Assembly (NCBI RefSeq): GCF_013410345.1
Contig: NZ_JACCFJ010000001.1
Span: 5,411,501-5,475,500 of the forward strand
Direction: 5' to 3'
Source: Saccharopolyspora hordei
GTDB taxonomy: Bacteria > Actinomycetota > Actinomycetes > Mycobacteriales > Pseudonocardiaceae
DNA: 64,000 bases
In this document: positions 18,730-27,707 of the stretch, piece by piece
Position numbering within the stretch: position 1 is the first letter of the stretch
Layout of the letters: the number at the start of each line of letters is the position of its first letter
Translations under genes and position numbers: made by a program
Notes under the pieces: model-generated
The model's input: only the letters and a program-made list of their open reading frames with translations
The model's database searches: none
Told to the model about the DNA's origin: nothing

Positions 18730-19611
18730 ATGGCGACTGGCGGGAACCCGCACCGGATCCTGATCGGCACGTCCGGTTGGGTCTACAGCTCGTGGCACGG
18801 CCCGTTCTACCCGCGCGACCTGCGCCGCGGCGGCGAGCTCGAACACCTGTCCCGGCGCCTGGGCTCGGCGGAGATCAACGCGTCGTTCTACTCGCTGCAA
18901 CGCCCGGAGCACTACCGCCGCTGGGTCGAGCAGACCCCGGACGACTTCGTGTTCGCGGTCAAGGGGAGCCGCTTCATCACGCACATGAAGAAGCTGCGCG
19001 ACGCGGAGACCGCGCTGGCCAACTTCTTCGCCAGCGGCGTCCTGGCGCTCGGGCGGAAGATGGGCCCGCTGCTCTGGCAACTGCCGCCGTCGCTGCCGTT
19101 CGACGCCGACCGCCTCGAAGCGTTCTTCCGCCTCCTCCCGCGCAGCACGGCCGAGGCCGCCGAGCTGGCCGCCCGGCACGACGCACGCCTGGCCGGCCGG
19201 GCGCTCACCGAGACCGACGCCGACCGCCCCGTGCGGCACGCCCTGGAGGTCCGCCACCCGAGCTTCGCCGCCCGCGAGCCGGTGGAGCTGCTGCGCGCCC
19301 ACGACATCGCCCTGGTGGTGGCCGACGCCGCGGGCGACTGGCCGCGCCTGGAGGACGTCACCAGCGACTTCGTCTACCTCCGCTTCCACGGTGCGGAGGA
19401 GCTCTACGCGAGCGGCTACACCGCGGAGGACCTGGACCGCTGGGCGGAGCTGGTCCGCGCCTGGCACGCCGGGCGGGCTCCCACGACCGAGCACACGGTC
19501 GCGCCGCCGGCCCCGAAGGCGACGGGCCGCGACGTCTACGCCTACTTCGACAACGACATCAAGGCCCACGCTCCGGAGGACGCCCTAGCCCTCGCCAAGC
19601 GCTGCGCTTGA
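18730..19611 (+). CDS. DUF72 family protein (YecE-like)
   Basis: A 293-residue protein of the DUF72 TIM-barrel-like family. It begins with ILIGTSGWVYSSWHGPFYP and contains INASFYSLQRPEHYRRW, FAVKGSRFITHMKKL and the ending VYAYFDNDIKAHAPEDAL, all hallmarks. The biochemical role of the family is unknown. ATG 18730 was chosen, with GGAGGG 4-5 bases upstream; a GTG at 18709 is an alternative. The 3' end overlaps the convergent gene by 27 bases. Confidence 0.9.
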   Translation: MATGGNPHRILIGTSGWVYSSWHGPFYPRDLRRGGELEHLSRRLGSAEINASFYSLQRPEHYRRWVEQTPDDFVFAVKGSRFITHMKKLRDAETALANFFASGVLALGRKMGPLLWQLPPSLPFDADRLEAFFRLLPRSTAEAAELAARHDARLAGRALTETDADRPVRHALEVRHPSFAAREPVELLRAHDIALVVADAAGDWPRLEDVTSDFVYLRFHGAEELYASGYTAEDLDRWAELVRAWHAGRAPTTEHTVAPPAPKATGRDVYAYFDNDIKAHAPEDALALAKRCA

Positions 19612-20616
19612 GCTGCCGGGCAGTTCCTGCCGGTCGCCGAAGCGGTCGCGCACCTGCTGCGCCAGTTCGCGGTGGCCGTGGGCGGCCAGCACGTCGGCCA
19701 TCCGGTGGCTGAGCGCGGCCCGCTCCTCGCCGTCGGCGAGGCGTTCGATGGCGGCGAAGACGTGGTGCTCCGCGCCGGCCTCGACGTCGTCGACGACGAA
19801 GGAGTGCACCGGGTGGATCCAGGTCGGCGCGTCGCTGTCCGGGTCCGGCACCCGCCGGTCGTGCGCGGCGGCGGTGAGCTTGCGCAGGTTGCTGATCTGC
19901 CGCACCGCCTCGTCGAGGTCGCTGTCCTCGCGCCGCGCGAGCCACCAGACCAGCGCGCTGCCCGGGGACTGGAGCACGTCGTCGGCGAAGTAGGCCCGCT
20001 TCTTGCGCTCGAGGGCGCGCCTGCGTTCCCAGACGTCGTCGTCCTTGCGCGCGGCCGCGAGCTCCCGCAGCCGTTCCGCGTCGTCGTCCGGCAGCGTGAG
20101 CCGGACGTCGGTGGCCCAGGCGACGACGTGCCCGGTCGCGTCCGTGCGCGGCGCGCCGAGCAGGGCGTTGAGCCGGTGCTGCGCCAGGTCCGCGTCCTCG
20201 GGCGAGGTCTCCTCGACGAGCTTGCCGGCCTGCTCCAGCACCAGGTCCACCGCGAGTCCCGCCGGGTTGGCGTGCGGCAGCCCCGGCGCGTCGGGCTTGG
20301 GGTACCAGAAGACGGTGGCGGAGAAGGAGAAGCGGTACTCGGGGTGCGCGGTGCGCAGCAGCGTCCCGGGCACCGGCAGCTCGCGGGGCTGCGGCGGCGC
20401 GGGCGGTTCCTCGACCGGGGTCTGTTGCGGTGGCGCGGGTTTCTGCCCCACCCGACCCAGCAGCCACCAGCTGACCACCCAGGGGCCGGCGATCGTCAGG
20501 ACCACCAGCGCGATCCACAGCCAGGTGGGCCAGCCGAAGCGCAGCCCGAGCACGACCCAGATCAGCGCAGCGATCACCGACACGATCTTGACGGCGGTGC
20601 GTTGATCCTGATTCAT
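19585..20616 (-). CDS. Hypothetical protein with two N-terminal membrane segments
   Basis: A 343-residue protein. Residues ~8-55 form two hydrophobic segments (IVSVIAALIWVVLGLRF and LWIALVVLTIAGPWVVSWWLL), then a Pro-rich linker (~60-80) and a soluble domain with an Arg/Glu-rich helical stretch (WERRRALERKKRAYFADD). The domain would lie on one face of the membrane. I do not recognise it. The ATG at 20616 has GGAGGAG upstream. Its last 27 bases overlap the convergent DUF72 gene. Confidence 0.75.
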   Translation of the reverse strand: MNQDQRTAVKIVSVIAALIWVVLGLRFGWPTWLWIALVVLTIAGPWVVSWWLLGRVGQKPAPPQQTPVEEPPAPPQPRELPVPGTLLRTAHPEYRFSFSATVFWYPKPDAPGLPHANPAGLAVDLVLEQAGKLVEETSPEDADLAQHRLNALLGAPRTDATGHVVAWATDVRLTLPDDDAERLRELAAARKDDDVWERRRALERKKRAYFADDVLQSPGSALVWWLARREDSDLDEAVRQISNLRKLTAAAHDRRVPDPDSDAPTWIHPVHSFVVDDVEAGAEHHVFAAIERLADGEERAALSHRMADVLAAHGHRELAQQVRDRFGDRQELPGSSSAALGEG

Positions 20617-20713
20617 ACCGCTCCTCCACACACCGGTTCGATGCCACTCCCCTGACTACCGGGTGTCGGGAGCTCTGCGAACGGTCCGGGCGGTCCTTCG
20701 CTCGAACAGAGCA

Positions 20714-21439
20714 CTAGAACGACAGGAACACCGCGGTGGCGTCGTCGTGGTGCTTGCCGCGGCGCGGTCCCGGGCCGGTGGCTTCCGCCGCCCGCACGCG
20801 GCGGAGGAGCTCGGTCGGGCCCCGGGTCTCCAGCAGGTCCAGCAGGTCGGTCCAGTCACCGAGGCCGAAGGCGTCGACGTAGCGGGAGGCCCCGTCGCTG
20901 AGCAGCGCGGCTCGGCGCACGCCGCTCCGGGTCCCGTGCAGGGCCTCGTGCGCGGCCTCCGGCTTCGTGCTGGCGACCCAGAACCCGCCGGGCTGGTTGC
21001 GGAGGTCGCGCACGGCTTCGACGGTGTGGCTGGGCAGGTGGTCCAGGCGGTCGTCGACGACCACGCCGTCGTCGAAGACGACCGGGCTGTCCGCGAGCAC
21101 CAGGTACTCGACGTCCGCGCCGGCGCGCAGGACCGCCACCGTCGACGAGGGGCTGGCGGGGTTGCCCAGGTCGCAGGTGTCCGCGTGCGCCGCGCAGGTC
21201 GCGTCGATCGCCTCGGCCAGCAGGTCCGGCAGCCGCTGGTCGGACACGGCGAGGCGGCGGGCGAGTTCCGCCCCCAGGTGGTGCACCAGCCACGGGACGT
21301 CGTGCACGCAACCACTGTCCACACCGGACGGCGCGGTGGCCCCGTCCAGGACGAAGGCCCAGTCCGGGCCGACCACGTGGAAGTCCTCGTTGACCCGGCC
21401 CGGCGTGGGGAGCGTCGCCGAGGCGGCCCGCACGATCAC
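20714..21439 (-). CDS. PP2C-like phosphatase domain protein
   Basis: A 241-residue protein resembling PP2C-type phosphatases. It has NEDFHVVGPDWAFVLDGATAP near the start (equivalent to the DG metal motif), SSTVAVLRAG, LVLADSPVVF, AALLSDGASRYVD and the ending KHHDDATAVFLSF, which matches the final DD metal motif. It probably removes phosphate from Ser/Thr, unless decayed residues make it inactive. It starts with GTG 21439 in a 4-base overlap with the MarR gene, so the two are co-translated. Confidence 0.75.
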   Translation of the reverse strand: MIVRAASATLPTPGRVNEDFHVVGPDWAFVLDGATAPSGVDSGCVHDVPWLVHHLGAELARRLAVSDQRLPDLLAEAIDATCAAHADTCDLGNPASPSSTVAVLRAGADVEYLVLADSPVVFDDGVVVDDRLDHLPSHTVEAVRDLRNQPGGFWVASTKPEAAHEALHGTRSGVRRAALLSDGASRYVDAFGLGDWTDLLDLLETRGPTELLRRVRAAEATGPGPRRGKHHDDATAVFLSF

Positions 21440-21882
21440 GGGCTCGGGAGCTGGTGCAGCGCCGACACCAGCGGCGCGAGCTCCGGGACCTCGCAGGCTT
21501 CGGCGAGCGCCTTCTCCAGGACCGCGTCGTGGGTCGGCCGCGCCTCCTCCAGCAGCTCCCGGCCGCTGCTGGTGAGCTCGGTGTAGATGCCGCGCCGGTC
21601 GTCCTTGCACAACACCCGGGTGAGCAGGTCCCGGTCTTCCAGCCGGCTGACCAGCCGGGTCGTCGCGCTGTTGCTCAGCGCGGTGGCGCGGGCGAGCTGC
21701 TGCATCCGCATGTGCCAGCCGTCCTGGCGGCTGAGCGCGTCGAGCACGGTGTACTCGACGACCGACAAGCCGTGCTCGGCCTGCAGCGCCCTCTCCAGCG
21801 CCGTCTCGAGCCGCCCGTGCAGGGCCGCGAGCGTGCGCCACCCGCGTGCCCGGACCTCGACGGCGTCGTCGGCGATGCCCAT
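21436..21882 (-). CDS. MarR-family transcriptional regulator
   Basis: A 148-residue winged-helix regulator. MRMQQLARATALSNSATTRLVSRLEDRDLLTR is the HTH and recognition helix, followed by the wing with DDRRGIYTELTSSG. ATG 21882 was chosen because GGAGG lies 7 bases upstream. It is co-translated with the phosphatase-like gene. No operator could be assigned. Confidence 0.9.
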   Translation of the reverse strand: MGIADDAVEVRARGWRTLAALHGRLETALERALQAEHGLSVVEYTVLDALSRQDGWHMRMQQLARATALSNSATTRLVSRLEDRDLLTRVLCKDDRRGIYTELTSSGRELLEEARPTHDAVLEKALAEACEVPELAPLVSALHQLPSP

Positions 21883-21956
21883 CGGCCCACCTCCCACCCG
21901 GATGTTACCAGCACACGCAGCTAGCAGGCGTGCACAAGCATCGGGGCGGACACCCG

Positions 21957-22325
21957 CTACGCGCCCAGGCGGTGGAAGCCGGCGAGGTGCGGGGTGAACG
22001 TCACGTCGGCACCCAGACCTGCGCGAACTCGGTCGTCCGGGTCGCCGAAGACCTCGAAGTCTCGGACCACGCAGTGCTCCATCACACCCCGGATGTGGGG
22101 GTCGGCGAGCTCCCAGTGGCGCAGCACCGCGTCAGAGTCGGCGTAGAGCTGGAAGCTCGTGCACTCCATCCGCTCCTCGTCGAGGAAGACCTGCACCGCC
22201 AGCTGCGGCCCGTGCTCGGTGGCGAAGTCCACCGCCCTCCGGATCGCGGCTCGGTACTCCTCGAGGTGGCCGTCGGTGATCCGCATGGTGTTCCGGAACA
22301 GGATCGGCGCCTTCGTCTCAGCCAT
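21957..22325 (-). CDS. Small hypothetical, possibly dimeric alpha-beta barrel
   Basis: A 122-residue protein starting MAETKAPILFRNTMRITDG. The pattern (short beta strand, helix HLEEYRAAIRRAVDFATEH, strands LAVQVFLDEE and CTSFQLYADS, then HWELADPHIRGVMEHC) suits the dimeric alpha-beta barrel class that includes ABM-type monooxygenases, but this is a fold guess from pattern only. Its function is unknown. Confidence 0.6.
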   Translation of the reverse strand: MAETKAPILFRNTMRITDGHLEEYRAAIRRAVDFATEHGPQLAVQVFLDEERMECTSFQLYADSDAVLRHWELADPHIRGVMEHCVVRDFEVFGDPDDRVRAGLGADVTFTPHLAGFHRLGA

Positions 22326-22338
22326 GAGGCGAGCATGA

Positions 22339-22360
22339 GACCTCCACCGTGCTGGAGGTC
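22339..22360 (-). terminator. Short hairpin between two hypothetical genes
   Basis: GACCTCCA (22339-22346), loop CCGTGC, TGGAGGTC (22353-22360). It lies between the stop of the 142-aa gene and the start of the 122-aa gene, both leftward, so it may end the first transcript or attenuate it. Confidence 0.45.
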
Positions 22361-22371
22361 AACGGCGCGGG

Positions 22372-22800
22372 TCAGTGGTCGTCGCCGCGGAAGAACATCT
22401 CCTCGAGGTGGTCCGCTGTTTCGGCGACGAAGTTCAGCGGGTCGACGAACTCGTTGATGTCGAGGTTGAGCAGTGGCACCGAGTGGCGGAGCACGACGTG
22501 GTCGCCGATGATCACCGCGCCGCACACCACCGAGCACTGGCCCAGTTCCGTGAGCAGCTTCTGCAGGTCGACCTCGGCCGCGCGGCCGATCACCGAGACC
22601 ACCTGCACCCAGTCCTCGCGGCCGTCGAGGACCTCGCGGCAGATGATGACGATCTGGCTGCGGTCGTCCTCGTACTCGACGAGCACCCGGATCTCGTCGT
22701 CGCTGTCCTCGATGATGCGGTACTCGGTCTCGGTCTCCACGTCCTCGGCCACCGCGTACTCGGCCTGGATGAACGCGGCGAGGTCTTCCCAGGTCGCCAC
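22372..22800 (-). CDS. Small acidic hypothetical protein (YbjN/T3-chaperone-like fold)
   Basis: A 142-residue acidic protein, starting at GTG 22800 with a GGGAGG ribosome binding site. The order is helix (WEDLAAFIQAEYAVAED), strands (EYRIIEDSDDEIRVLVEYED, RSQIVIICREVL, VQVVSVIGRA) and a C-terminal helix (FVAETADHLEEMFF). This resembles small YbjN or secretion-chaperone-like folds, but no function can be given. A longer in-frame start at 22956 is unlikely because its extra residues look non-coding. Confidence 0.65.
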   Translation of the reverse strand: MATWEDLAAFIQAEYAVAEDVETETEYRIIEDSDDEIRVLVEYEDDRSQIVIICREVLDGREDWVQVVSVIGRAAEVDLQKLLTELGQCSVVCGAVIIGDHVVLRHSVPLLNLDINEFVDPLNFVAETADHLEEMFFRGDDH

Positions 22801-23060
22801 GGAACCTCCCCAGTCACACAGCGCACTCGCGCGATCTCCGAACGCGATCGTGCCACGACAGCCCGCGTCGCGAAGCCATTTCCGCACAACCGGCAGGCAG
22901 CGCGTCGCACCCCCGACCGCGTCGGCCCCGCCGCACGTCAACCCCGATCTTTCCAATGACCATTGACACGATCGTCGATGTCAACGATGCTGGTCCTCGC
23001 GCGCACCACCCACCCACCGGGTGGGGACCGCCACCGTCGTCACCCCGCAGGGAGCGTCCC

Positions 23061-23978
23061 ATGACCACCAGCACCACCAAGGGCGACGAGACGCCGCAGG
23101 CCACCGACCGCGAGGAGTTCGCGGACCGCTTGCTGCGCTCGTCGGAGATCCTGTCCTACGACCCGCTGCAGGAAGTGGACTGGGAGACACCGCTCGACAC
23201 CGACTACCACGGCACCAGCCCCGAGTGGAGCACCCTGTACGGGACCGCGTACTGGGAGGAGATGACGCCGGAGCAGCAGCGCGAGCTCACGCGCCAGGAA
23301 GCCGCTTCGGTGGCCTGCACCGGCATCTGGTTCGAGATGATCCTGCAGCAGATGATCCTGCGGGACTTCTACGCCAAGGACCCGACGGACCCGGCCTTCC
23401 AGTGGGCGCTGACCGAGATCGCCGACGAGTGCCGGCACTCCATCATGTTCGCCCGCGGCGCTGCGAAGTTGCGCGCCCCCGCCTACCGGCCGCGCCGGCT
23501 GGCGGTCGAGCTGGGCCGGCTGTTCAAGACGCTCGCCTTCGGCGAGGCCGCCTACGCGGCGATCCTGGTGGCCGAAGAGGTCCTCGACGTGATGCAGCGC
23601 GACTGGATGCGCGACGAACGGGTGGTGCCGTTCGTGCGGACGGTGAACAACATCCACGTCGTGGAGGAGTCGCGGCACATGAAGTTCGCCCGCGAGGAGA
23701 CCAAGGCGCGGCTGGCGAAGGCCGGGTGGCTGCGGCGGCAGGTCCAGGCCATCGTGGTCGCCGGGGCGGCCCACGTCATCGTCTCGAGCATGTGGAACAA
23801 GAAGGTCTACGAGCGGGCGGGGCTGGACGTCAAGCGCGCCGTGCGCGAGGCGAAGGCCAACGAGCACCACAAGTCCATGCTGCGCTCCAGCTGCGCGGGG
23901 CTGATGGAGTTCCTCAACTCGGCCGGCCTGCTCACCAAGGCCTCGCACTGGTTCTACAAGCGCGCGAACCTGCTCTGA
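23061..23978 (+). CDS. AurF-like diiron oxygenase
   Basis: A 305-residue helical protein of the p-aminobenzoate N-oxygenase AurF family. Likely iron ligands follow the seven-residue AurF pattern: E92 (FEMI), E123 and H126 (DECRH), E172/E173 (AEEV), H199 (NIHV), E203 and H206 (EESRH). The family oxidises amines or C-H bonds using O2 and reductase-supplied electrons. ATG 23061 follows AGGGAG. The next gene encodes a ferredoxin-fused FAD reductase; the same pairing occurs in mycobacteria (Rv0885-fprB), so it is the probable electron donor. The substrate is unknown. Confidence 0.85.
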   Translation: MTTSTTKGDETPQATDREEFADRLLRSSEILSYDPLQEVDWETPLDTDYHGTSPEWSTLYGTAYWEEMTPEQQRELTRQEAASVACTGIWFEMILQQMILRDFYAKDPTDPAFQWALTEIADECRHSIMFARGAAKLRAPAYRPRRLAVELGRLFKTLAFGEAAYAAILVAEEVLDVMQRDWMRDERVVPFVRTVNNIHVVEESRHMKFAREETKARLAKAGWLRRQVQAIVVAGAAHVIVSSMWNKKVYERAGLDVKRAVREAKANEHHKSMLRSSCAGLMEFLNSAGLLTKASHWFYKRANLL

Positions 23979-24129
23979 CCTCCCCCTCGCGTCGCGCGAC
24001 CGGCCCGCAGCGACGTCACGGACCCTCAGGCGCCGTCCGGTGTCCCGACCTTCCCCGCCGGACGGCGCCTGAGCACTCCCCGCGCGGGCCGTGCGGCTCG
24101 GCCGCATCCCGGAAGGACTCCCCGACCCC

Positions 24130-25599
24130 ATGCCGTACGCGATCACCCAGACCTGCTGCAACGACGCGACCTGCGTGAAGGTCTGCCCGGTCAACTGCAT
24201 CCACCCGACGCCGGACGAACCGGACTTCGGCACCACCGAGATGCTCTACATCGACCCGGCCAGCTGCATCGACTGCGGTGCGTGCGCCGACGCCTGCCCG
24301 GTCGACGCGATCTTCCCGGTGGAGCGCCTGACCGCGCAGCTGCGGCCCTACGCCGAGGTCAACGCCGCCTACTACGCGGACCGCGTGACCGAGCCGGGCG
24401 ACCCGTCGCCGAACTTCCACCGCTGGTCGCCGCCGGTGTTCCACCGCAACATCCCCAGCGACTTCGCACCGCTGGACATCGCGGTGGTGGGCACCGGCCC
24501 GGCGGGGATGTACGCGGTGGAGGACCTGCTGCTGCACACCAACTGCCGCATCACGCTCATCGACCGGCTGCCGGTGGCCGGCGGCCTGGTGCGCTACGGC
24601 GTCGCGCCCGACCACCCGTCGACGAAGAAGATCGGCGAGGCCTTCAGCCGCTTCCACACCCACCCGCGGCTGCGCATGCGCCTGGGCGTGGAGGTCGGCA
24701 GGGACATCACCGTCGACGAGCTCGCGGCCGAGCACGACGCGGTGATCTACGCCGTGGGCGCGTCCTCGGCGCGCAGCCTCGGCATCCCCGGCGAGGACCT
24801 GCCCGGCAGCGTCCCGGCCACCCGGGTGGTGGCCTGGTACAACGGCCACCCGGACGTCCCGGGCGACGCGGTCGACCTCTCCGCGGAACGGGTGGTCGTG
24901 GTCGGCACCGGCAACGTCGCGCTCGACGTGGCCCGCATCCTGACCACCGACCCGAACGCGCTCGCCGGCACCACGATCTCCCCGGCCGCGCTGGCCCGGC
25001 TGCGGTCCAGCCAGGTCCGCGAGGTGGTGCTGCTGGCCCGCCGCGGCCCGGACGCGGCCGCCTACACCTCCCCGGAACTGCTCGCCCTGCTCCAGCGGGG
25101 CGACGTCGAGCTGGTCGTGGACAGTCACGACCCGCAGATCGCCGCGACCATCGACGCCGCTGCCCCGGGCACGAAAGCGGCGCTGCTGCGGGACGTCCGG
25201 CGCGAGGCGGTCGACTGGTCCGCACCCCCGCGCCCCGGCAAGCGCCGCATCGTGCTCCGGTTCTGCTCCGCGCCGCAGGAAGTCCTCGGGGACTCCGAGG
25301 TCCGCGGGCTGCGGGTCAGCGGCGACGTGGAGATCGTCGCGGGGCGGGTGGTCCGCGCGGTCGGCTACCGGGGCACCGAGCTCCCCGGCCTGCCCTTCGA
25401 CTCCGAGACCGGGACCGTCCCGCACGAGGCGGGCCGGGTCCGGCCGGGCACCTACGTGACCGGGTGGATCAAGCGCGGACCCTCCGGCGGCATCGGCGCC
25501 AACCGCACGTGCGCGCAGGAGACCGTCGGTTCCCTGCTGGAGGACGCGATCGCCGGTCGGCTGCGCAAGGCGGTCACGGGGTCGCTGCGGGCCAGGTGA
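24130..25599 (+). CDS. fprB: Ferredoxin/ferredoxin-NADP reductase fusion (FprB type)
   Basis: A 489-residue protein. Residues 1-70 are a bacterial ferredoxin with CCNDATCVKVCPVNC and CIDCGACADACPV. The rest is an adrenodoxin-reductase-like flavoprotein with the FAD fold VVGTGPAGMYAVEDLL and the NADP site VVVVGTGNVALDVARIL. It ends with GWIKRGPSGGIGANRTCAQETV, typical of this family. It transfers electrons from NADPH to an iron-sulfur acceptor, here probably the adjacent AurF-like enzyme. ATG 24130 has AAGGAC upstream. The 3' end overlaps the convergent kinase gene by 26 bases. Confidence 0.9.
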   Translation: MPYAITQTCCNDATCVKVCPVNCIHPTPDEPDFGTTEMLYIDPASCIDCGACADACPVDAIFPVERLTAQLRPYAEVNAAYYADRVTEPGDPSPNFHRWSPPVFHRNIPSDFAPLDIAVVGTGPAGMYAVEDLLLHTNCRITLIDRLPVAGGLVRYGVAPDHPSTKKIGEAFSRFHTHPRLRMRLGVEVGRDITVDELAAEHDAVIYAVGASSARSLGIPGEDLPGSVPATRVVAWYNGHPDVPGDAVDLSAERVVVVGTGNVALDVARILTTDPNALAGTTISPAALARLRSSQVREVVLLARRGPDAAAYTSPELLALLQRGDVELVVDSHDPQIAATIDAAAPGTKAALLRDVRREAVDWSAPPRPGKRRIVLRFCSAPQEVLGDSEVRGLRVSGDVEIVAGRVVRAVGYRGTELPGLPFDSETGTVPHEAGRVRPGTYVTGWIKRGPSGGIGANRTCAQETVGSLLEDAIAGRLRKAVTGSLRAR

Positions 25600-26155
25600 C
25601 CGCACCCCAGCCGTCGAGCCGCACGTCGGCCCGCTGCGCCGTGCCCTCCGCCCGGTGGACGGCGCGCTCGGTGACCATCCACGCCCGCAGGTGCTCCTCG
25701 GCGCCCTCGCCGTCGCGCGCCACGGCCCGCGCCAGGCGCACCTCGTCCGGCGCCTCGACCCACACCAGCAGCGTGCAGAGCTCGTCGAACCGCCGCGCCC
25801 CGGCACCGCAGCCCTCCACCACCAGGTAGGGCGCGCGCGGGACGTCGTGCCACTCCGCGTACGCCCCGGCGTGCCAGTCGTAGCGCTGGTAGCGGCCGTG
25901 CTGACCCGCGGCCATCGGCGCGAGCACCTGCTCGGCGAGCCGGTCCACGCCCGCGAGCAGCCCGTCCCAGCCCTCGTAGAGGTCGTCCATGTGCACGACC
26001 TGCGCGGGCAGCGCCTCGCCGAGCTGGGCGGCCAGCGTCGTCTTCCCCGACCCCGACGGCCCGTCGACGAGCACCAACCGGGTCGTCCCGAGCCGCGGCA
26101 CGCCCTCGCGCACCCGCCGCACGAGCCCCGCCAGGACGTCCGCTCCCACGCTCAC
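25574..26155 (-). CDS. Small P-loop kinase-like protein
   Basis: A 193-residue protein with a clear Walker A, VDGPSGSGKTTLAAQL (~30-45), then VVHMDDLYEGWDGL, as in uridine/pantothenate kinase-like enzymes where the DD binds Mg or substrate. RYDWHAGAYAEWHDVP and YLVVEGCGAG (Walker B-like) follow. It probably phosphorylates a small molecule; the substrate is unknown. GTG 26155 was chosen, 7 bases after GGAGG. Confidence 0.75.
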   Translation of the reverse strand: MSVGADVLAGLVRRVREGVPRLGTTRLVLVDGPSGSGKTTLAAQLGEALPAQVVHMDDLYEGWDGLLAGVDRLAEQVLAPMAAGQHGRYQRYDWHAGAYAEWHDVPRAPYLVVEGCGAGARRFDELCTLLVWVEAPDEVRLARAVARDGEGAEEHLRAWMVTERAVHRAEGTAQRADVRLDGWGAVTWPAATP

Positions 26156-26515
26156 CGGCACCCCTCCCCACACCGGACCGACCCCCACCACCCCACCACG
26201 CCCGCGACGGACGCCCGGCACAGGGGGCGTCCTGCCGCGCCCCTGCTGCGCACCCGGCCGATTCCCCCGAAGAGGGCACGCCAGTTTTGCCTATGACTGA
26301 CACCCCACACCCACGCTGGAAGGACGCCAGTTTTGCCTATGACTGGCGCCTCGGGCCGGTCCACGCCCGCGGCGAAGCCTCGGCACGGGGGGGCGTGCGC
26401 GGCCCTGCTGCGCGAGGGTGCTGAGCCGGGGTCCCCGGCGGGGCGCCGCCGCGGTCGCCGGCGGGTCTTCCCGTCCGCTCGGTTCGACGCCGGACGACGC
26501 CCCGGTCCCGGGGGT
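26156..26515. other. Intergenic region with a 22-base direct repeat
   Basis: About 360 bases between the kinase gene and mftD without a convincing gene. Besides the repeat described separately it is Pro/Gly-rich on translation and has no ribosome binding sites. Confidence 0.6.
26278..26345. repeat. Two direct copies of a 22-base motif
   Basis: The motif ACGCCAGTTTTGCC followed by TATGACTG occurs at 26278-26299 and 26324-26345, period 46. Each copy carries CAGT at its left and ACTG at its right; the second copy extends this to GCCAGT...ACTGGC with a 10-base interior. The AT-rich core stands out from its surroundings. I saw no other copy in the window. Confidence 0.85.
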
Positions 26516-27682
26516 TCAGCACGTGACCTCACGGCGGAAGCCGGCGGGGACGACGAGGTCCTCGGGGACGAGCTCGCGGACCGAGGACTTGCCCAGGCCC
26601 AGCAGCGCCGAGTCGATACCGCTGCGCAGGATGTCGAGGACGTTCTGCACGCCGGCCTGCCCGTTGGCCGCCAGCCCCCACAGGTAGGCGCGACCGATCA
26701 TGACCGCGTCGGCGCCCAGTGCCAGCGCCTTCACGACGTCGCTGCCCCGGCGGATCCCGCCGTCGAAGAGGATGTCGAGCTGGTCGCCGACGGCCTCGGC
26801 GATCGCGGGCAGCAACCGGATCGCGGCGGGCGTGGAGTCGAGGTTGTTGCCCCCGTGGTTCGACACCGAGATGGCGGTGGCCCCGACGTCGACCGCACGA
26901 CGGGCGTCGTCCGGCCGCGTGACCCCCTTGATCGCGAAGGGCCCGTCCCACTGCTCGCGCAGCCACGCCACGTCCTCCCACGTCGGCGGCGGGGTCTGCA
27001 TCCACTCGCCGTACGCGCCGAAGAACGTCGGCGCCGCTTCCCCCTCGAGCGCCATGTTGGGCGTCGTCAAGTCCGGCAACCCGTGCCGGAGGAAACCCCA
27101 CAGCCAGCGCGGGCGGAGCAAGCCCTGTGGTGCGAAGCGCAGTTTCGCCCGGAGGTCCAGGGCCTGCGGGATCGGTGGGCTGCCCCAGTCCCGGGCGGTG
27201 GCGAAGGACCAGTCCAGGGTGATGATCAACCCCTTCGCCCCGGCGGCGCGGGCGCGCTCCAGGCGCGCCAGCAACCGATCGCGGTCTCCGGCCCAGTAGA
27301 CCTGGAAGAAGGTCTTCGGGTTGGCCGCCACCACGTCTTCCACCGACCGGCTGGCGAAGGAGCTGAGTCCCATCGCCGTCCCGGCGGCGGCCGCGGCCCG
27401 CGCGACCGCCACCTCACCCTCCGGGTGCACGGCCTGGACCCCGGTGGGCGAGATGATCACGGGCAGGGAGATCTCCTGGCCGAGCACCGTGGTGGACAGG
27501 TCTCGCTTCGCAGGCAGGTCCGCGATGTGCGGCGCGAACCCGAGCTCGCCGAACGCGCTGATGTTGTCGTCGAGCGTCAGCCCCCGCTCGCTCCCCGCGA
27601 CGAGTGCTTTGTAGACGGACTTCGGCAGCCTCTTGCGGGCGAGCCGATGTGCCTCGGCGACCGTTTCGAACCACTGCACCAT
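26516..27682 (-). CDS. mftD: Mycofactocin biosynthesis FMN-dependent dehydrogenase MftD
   Basis: A 388-residue alpha-hydroxyacid-oxidase-type flavoenzyme. In mycofactocin synthesis MftD oxidises AHDP, the decarboxylated Val-Tyr product, to the redox-active premycofactocin. Visible are LPVIISPTGVQAVHPEGEVAVARA, the active-site SNHGGNNLD segment and FDGGIRRGSDVVKALALGADAVMIGR for FMN. ATG 27682 has AGGAGG upstream. It is last in the leftward mft operon here, after mftF, whereas mycobacteria have it directly after mftC. Confidence 0.93.
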   Translation of the reverse strand: MVQWFETVAEAHRLARKRLPKSVYKALVAGSERGLTLDDNISAFGELGFAPHIADLPAKRDLSTTVLGQEISLPVIISPTGVQAVHPEGEVAVARAAAAAGTAMGLSSFASRSVEDVVAANPKTFFQVYWAGDRDRLLARLERARAAGAKGLIITLDWSFATARDWGSPPIPQALDLRAKLRFAPQGLLRPRWLWGFLRHGLPDLTTPNMALEGEAAPTFFGAYGEWMQTPPPTWEDVAWLREQWDGPFAIKGVTRPDDARRAVDVGATAISVSNHGGNNLDSTPAAIRLLPAIAEAVGDQLDILFDGGIRRGSDVVKALALGADAVMIGRAYLWGLAANGQAGVQNVLDILRSGIDSALLGLGKSSVRELVPEDLVVPAGFRREVTC

Positions 27683-27707
27683 CGCTGGTCCTCCTTCCTC
27701 TGGATCG

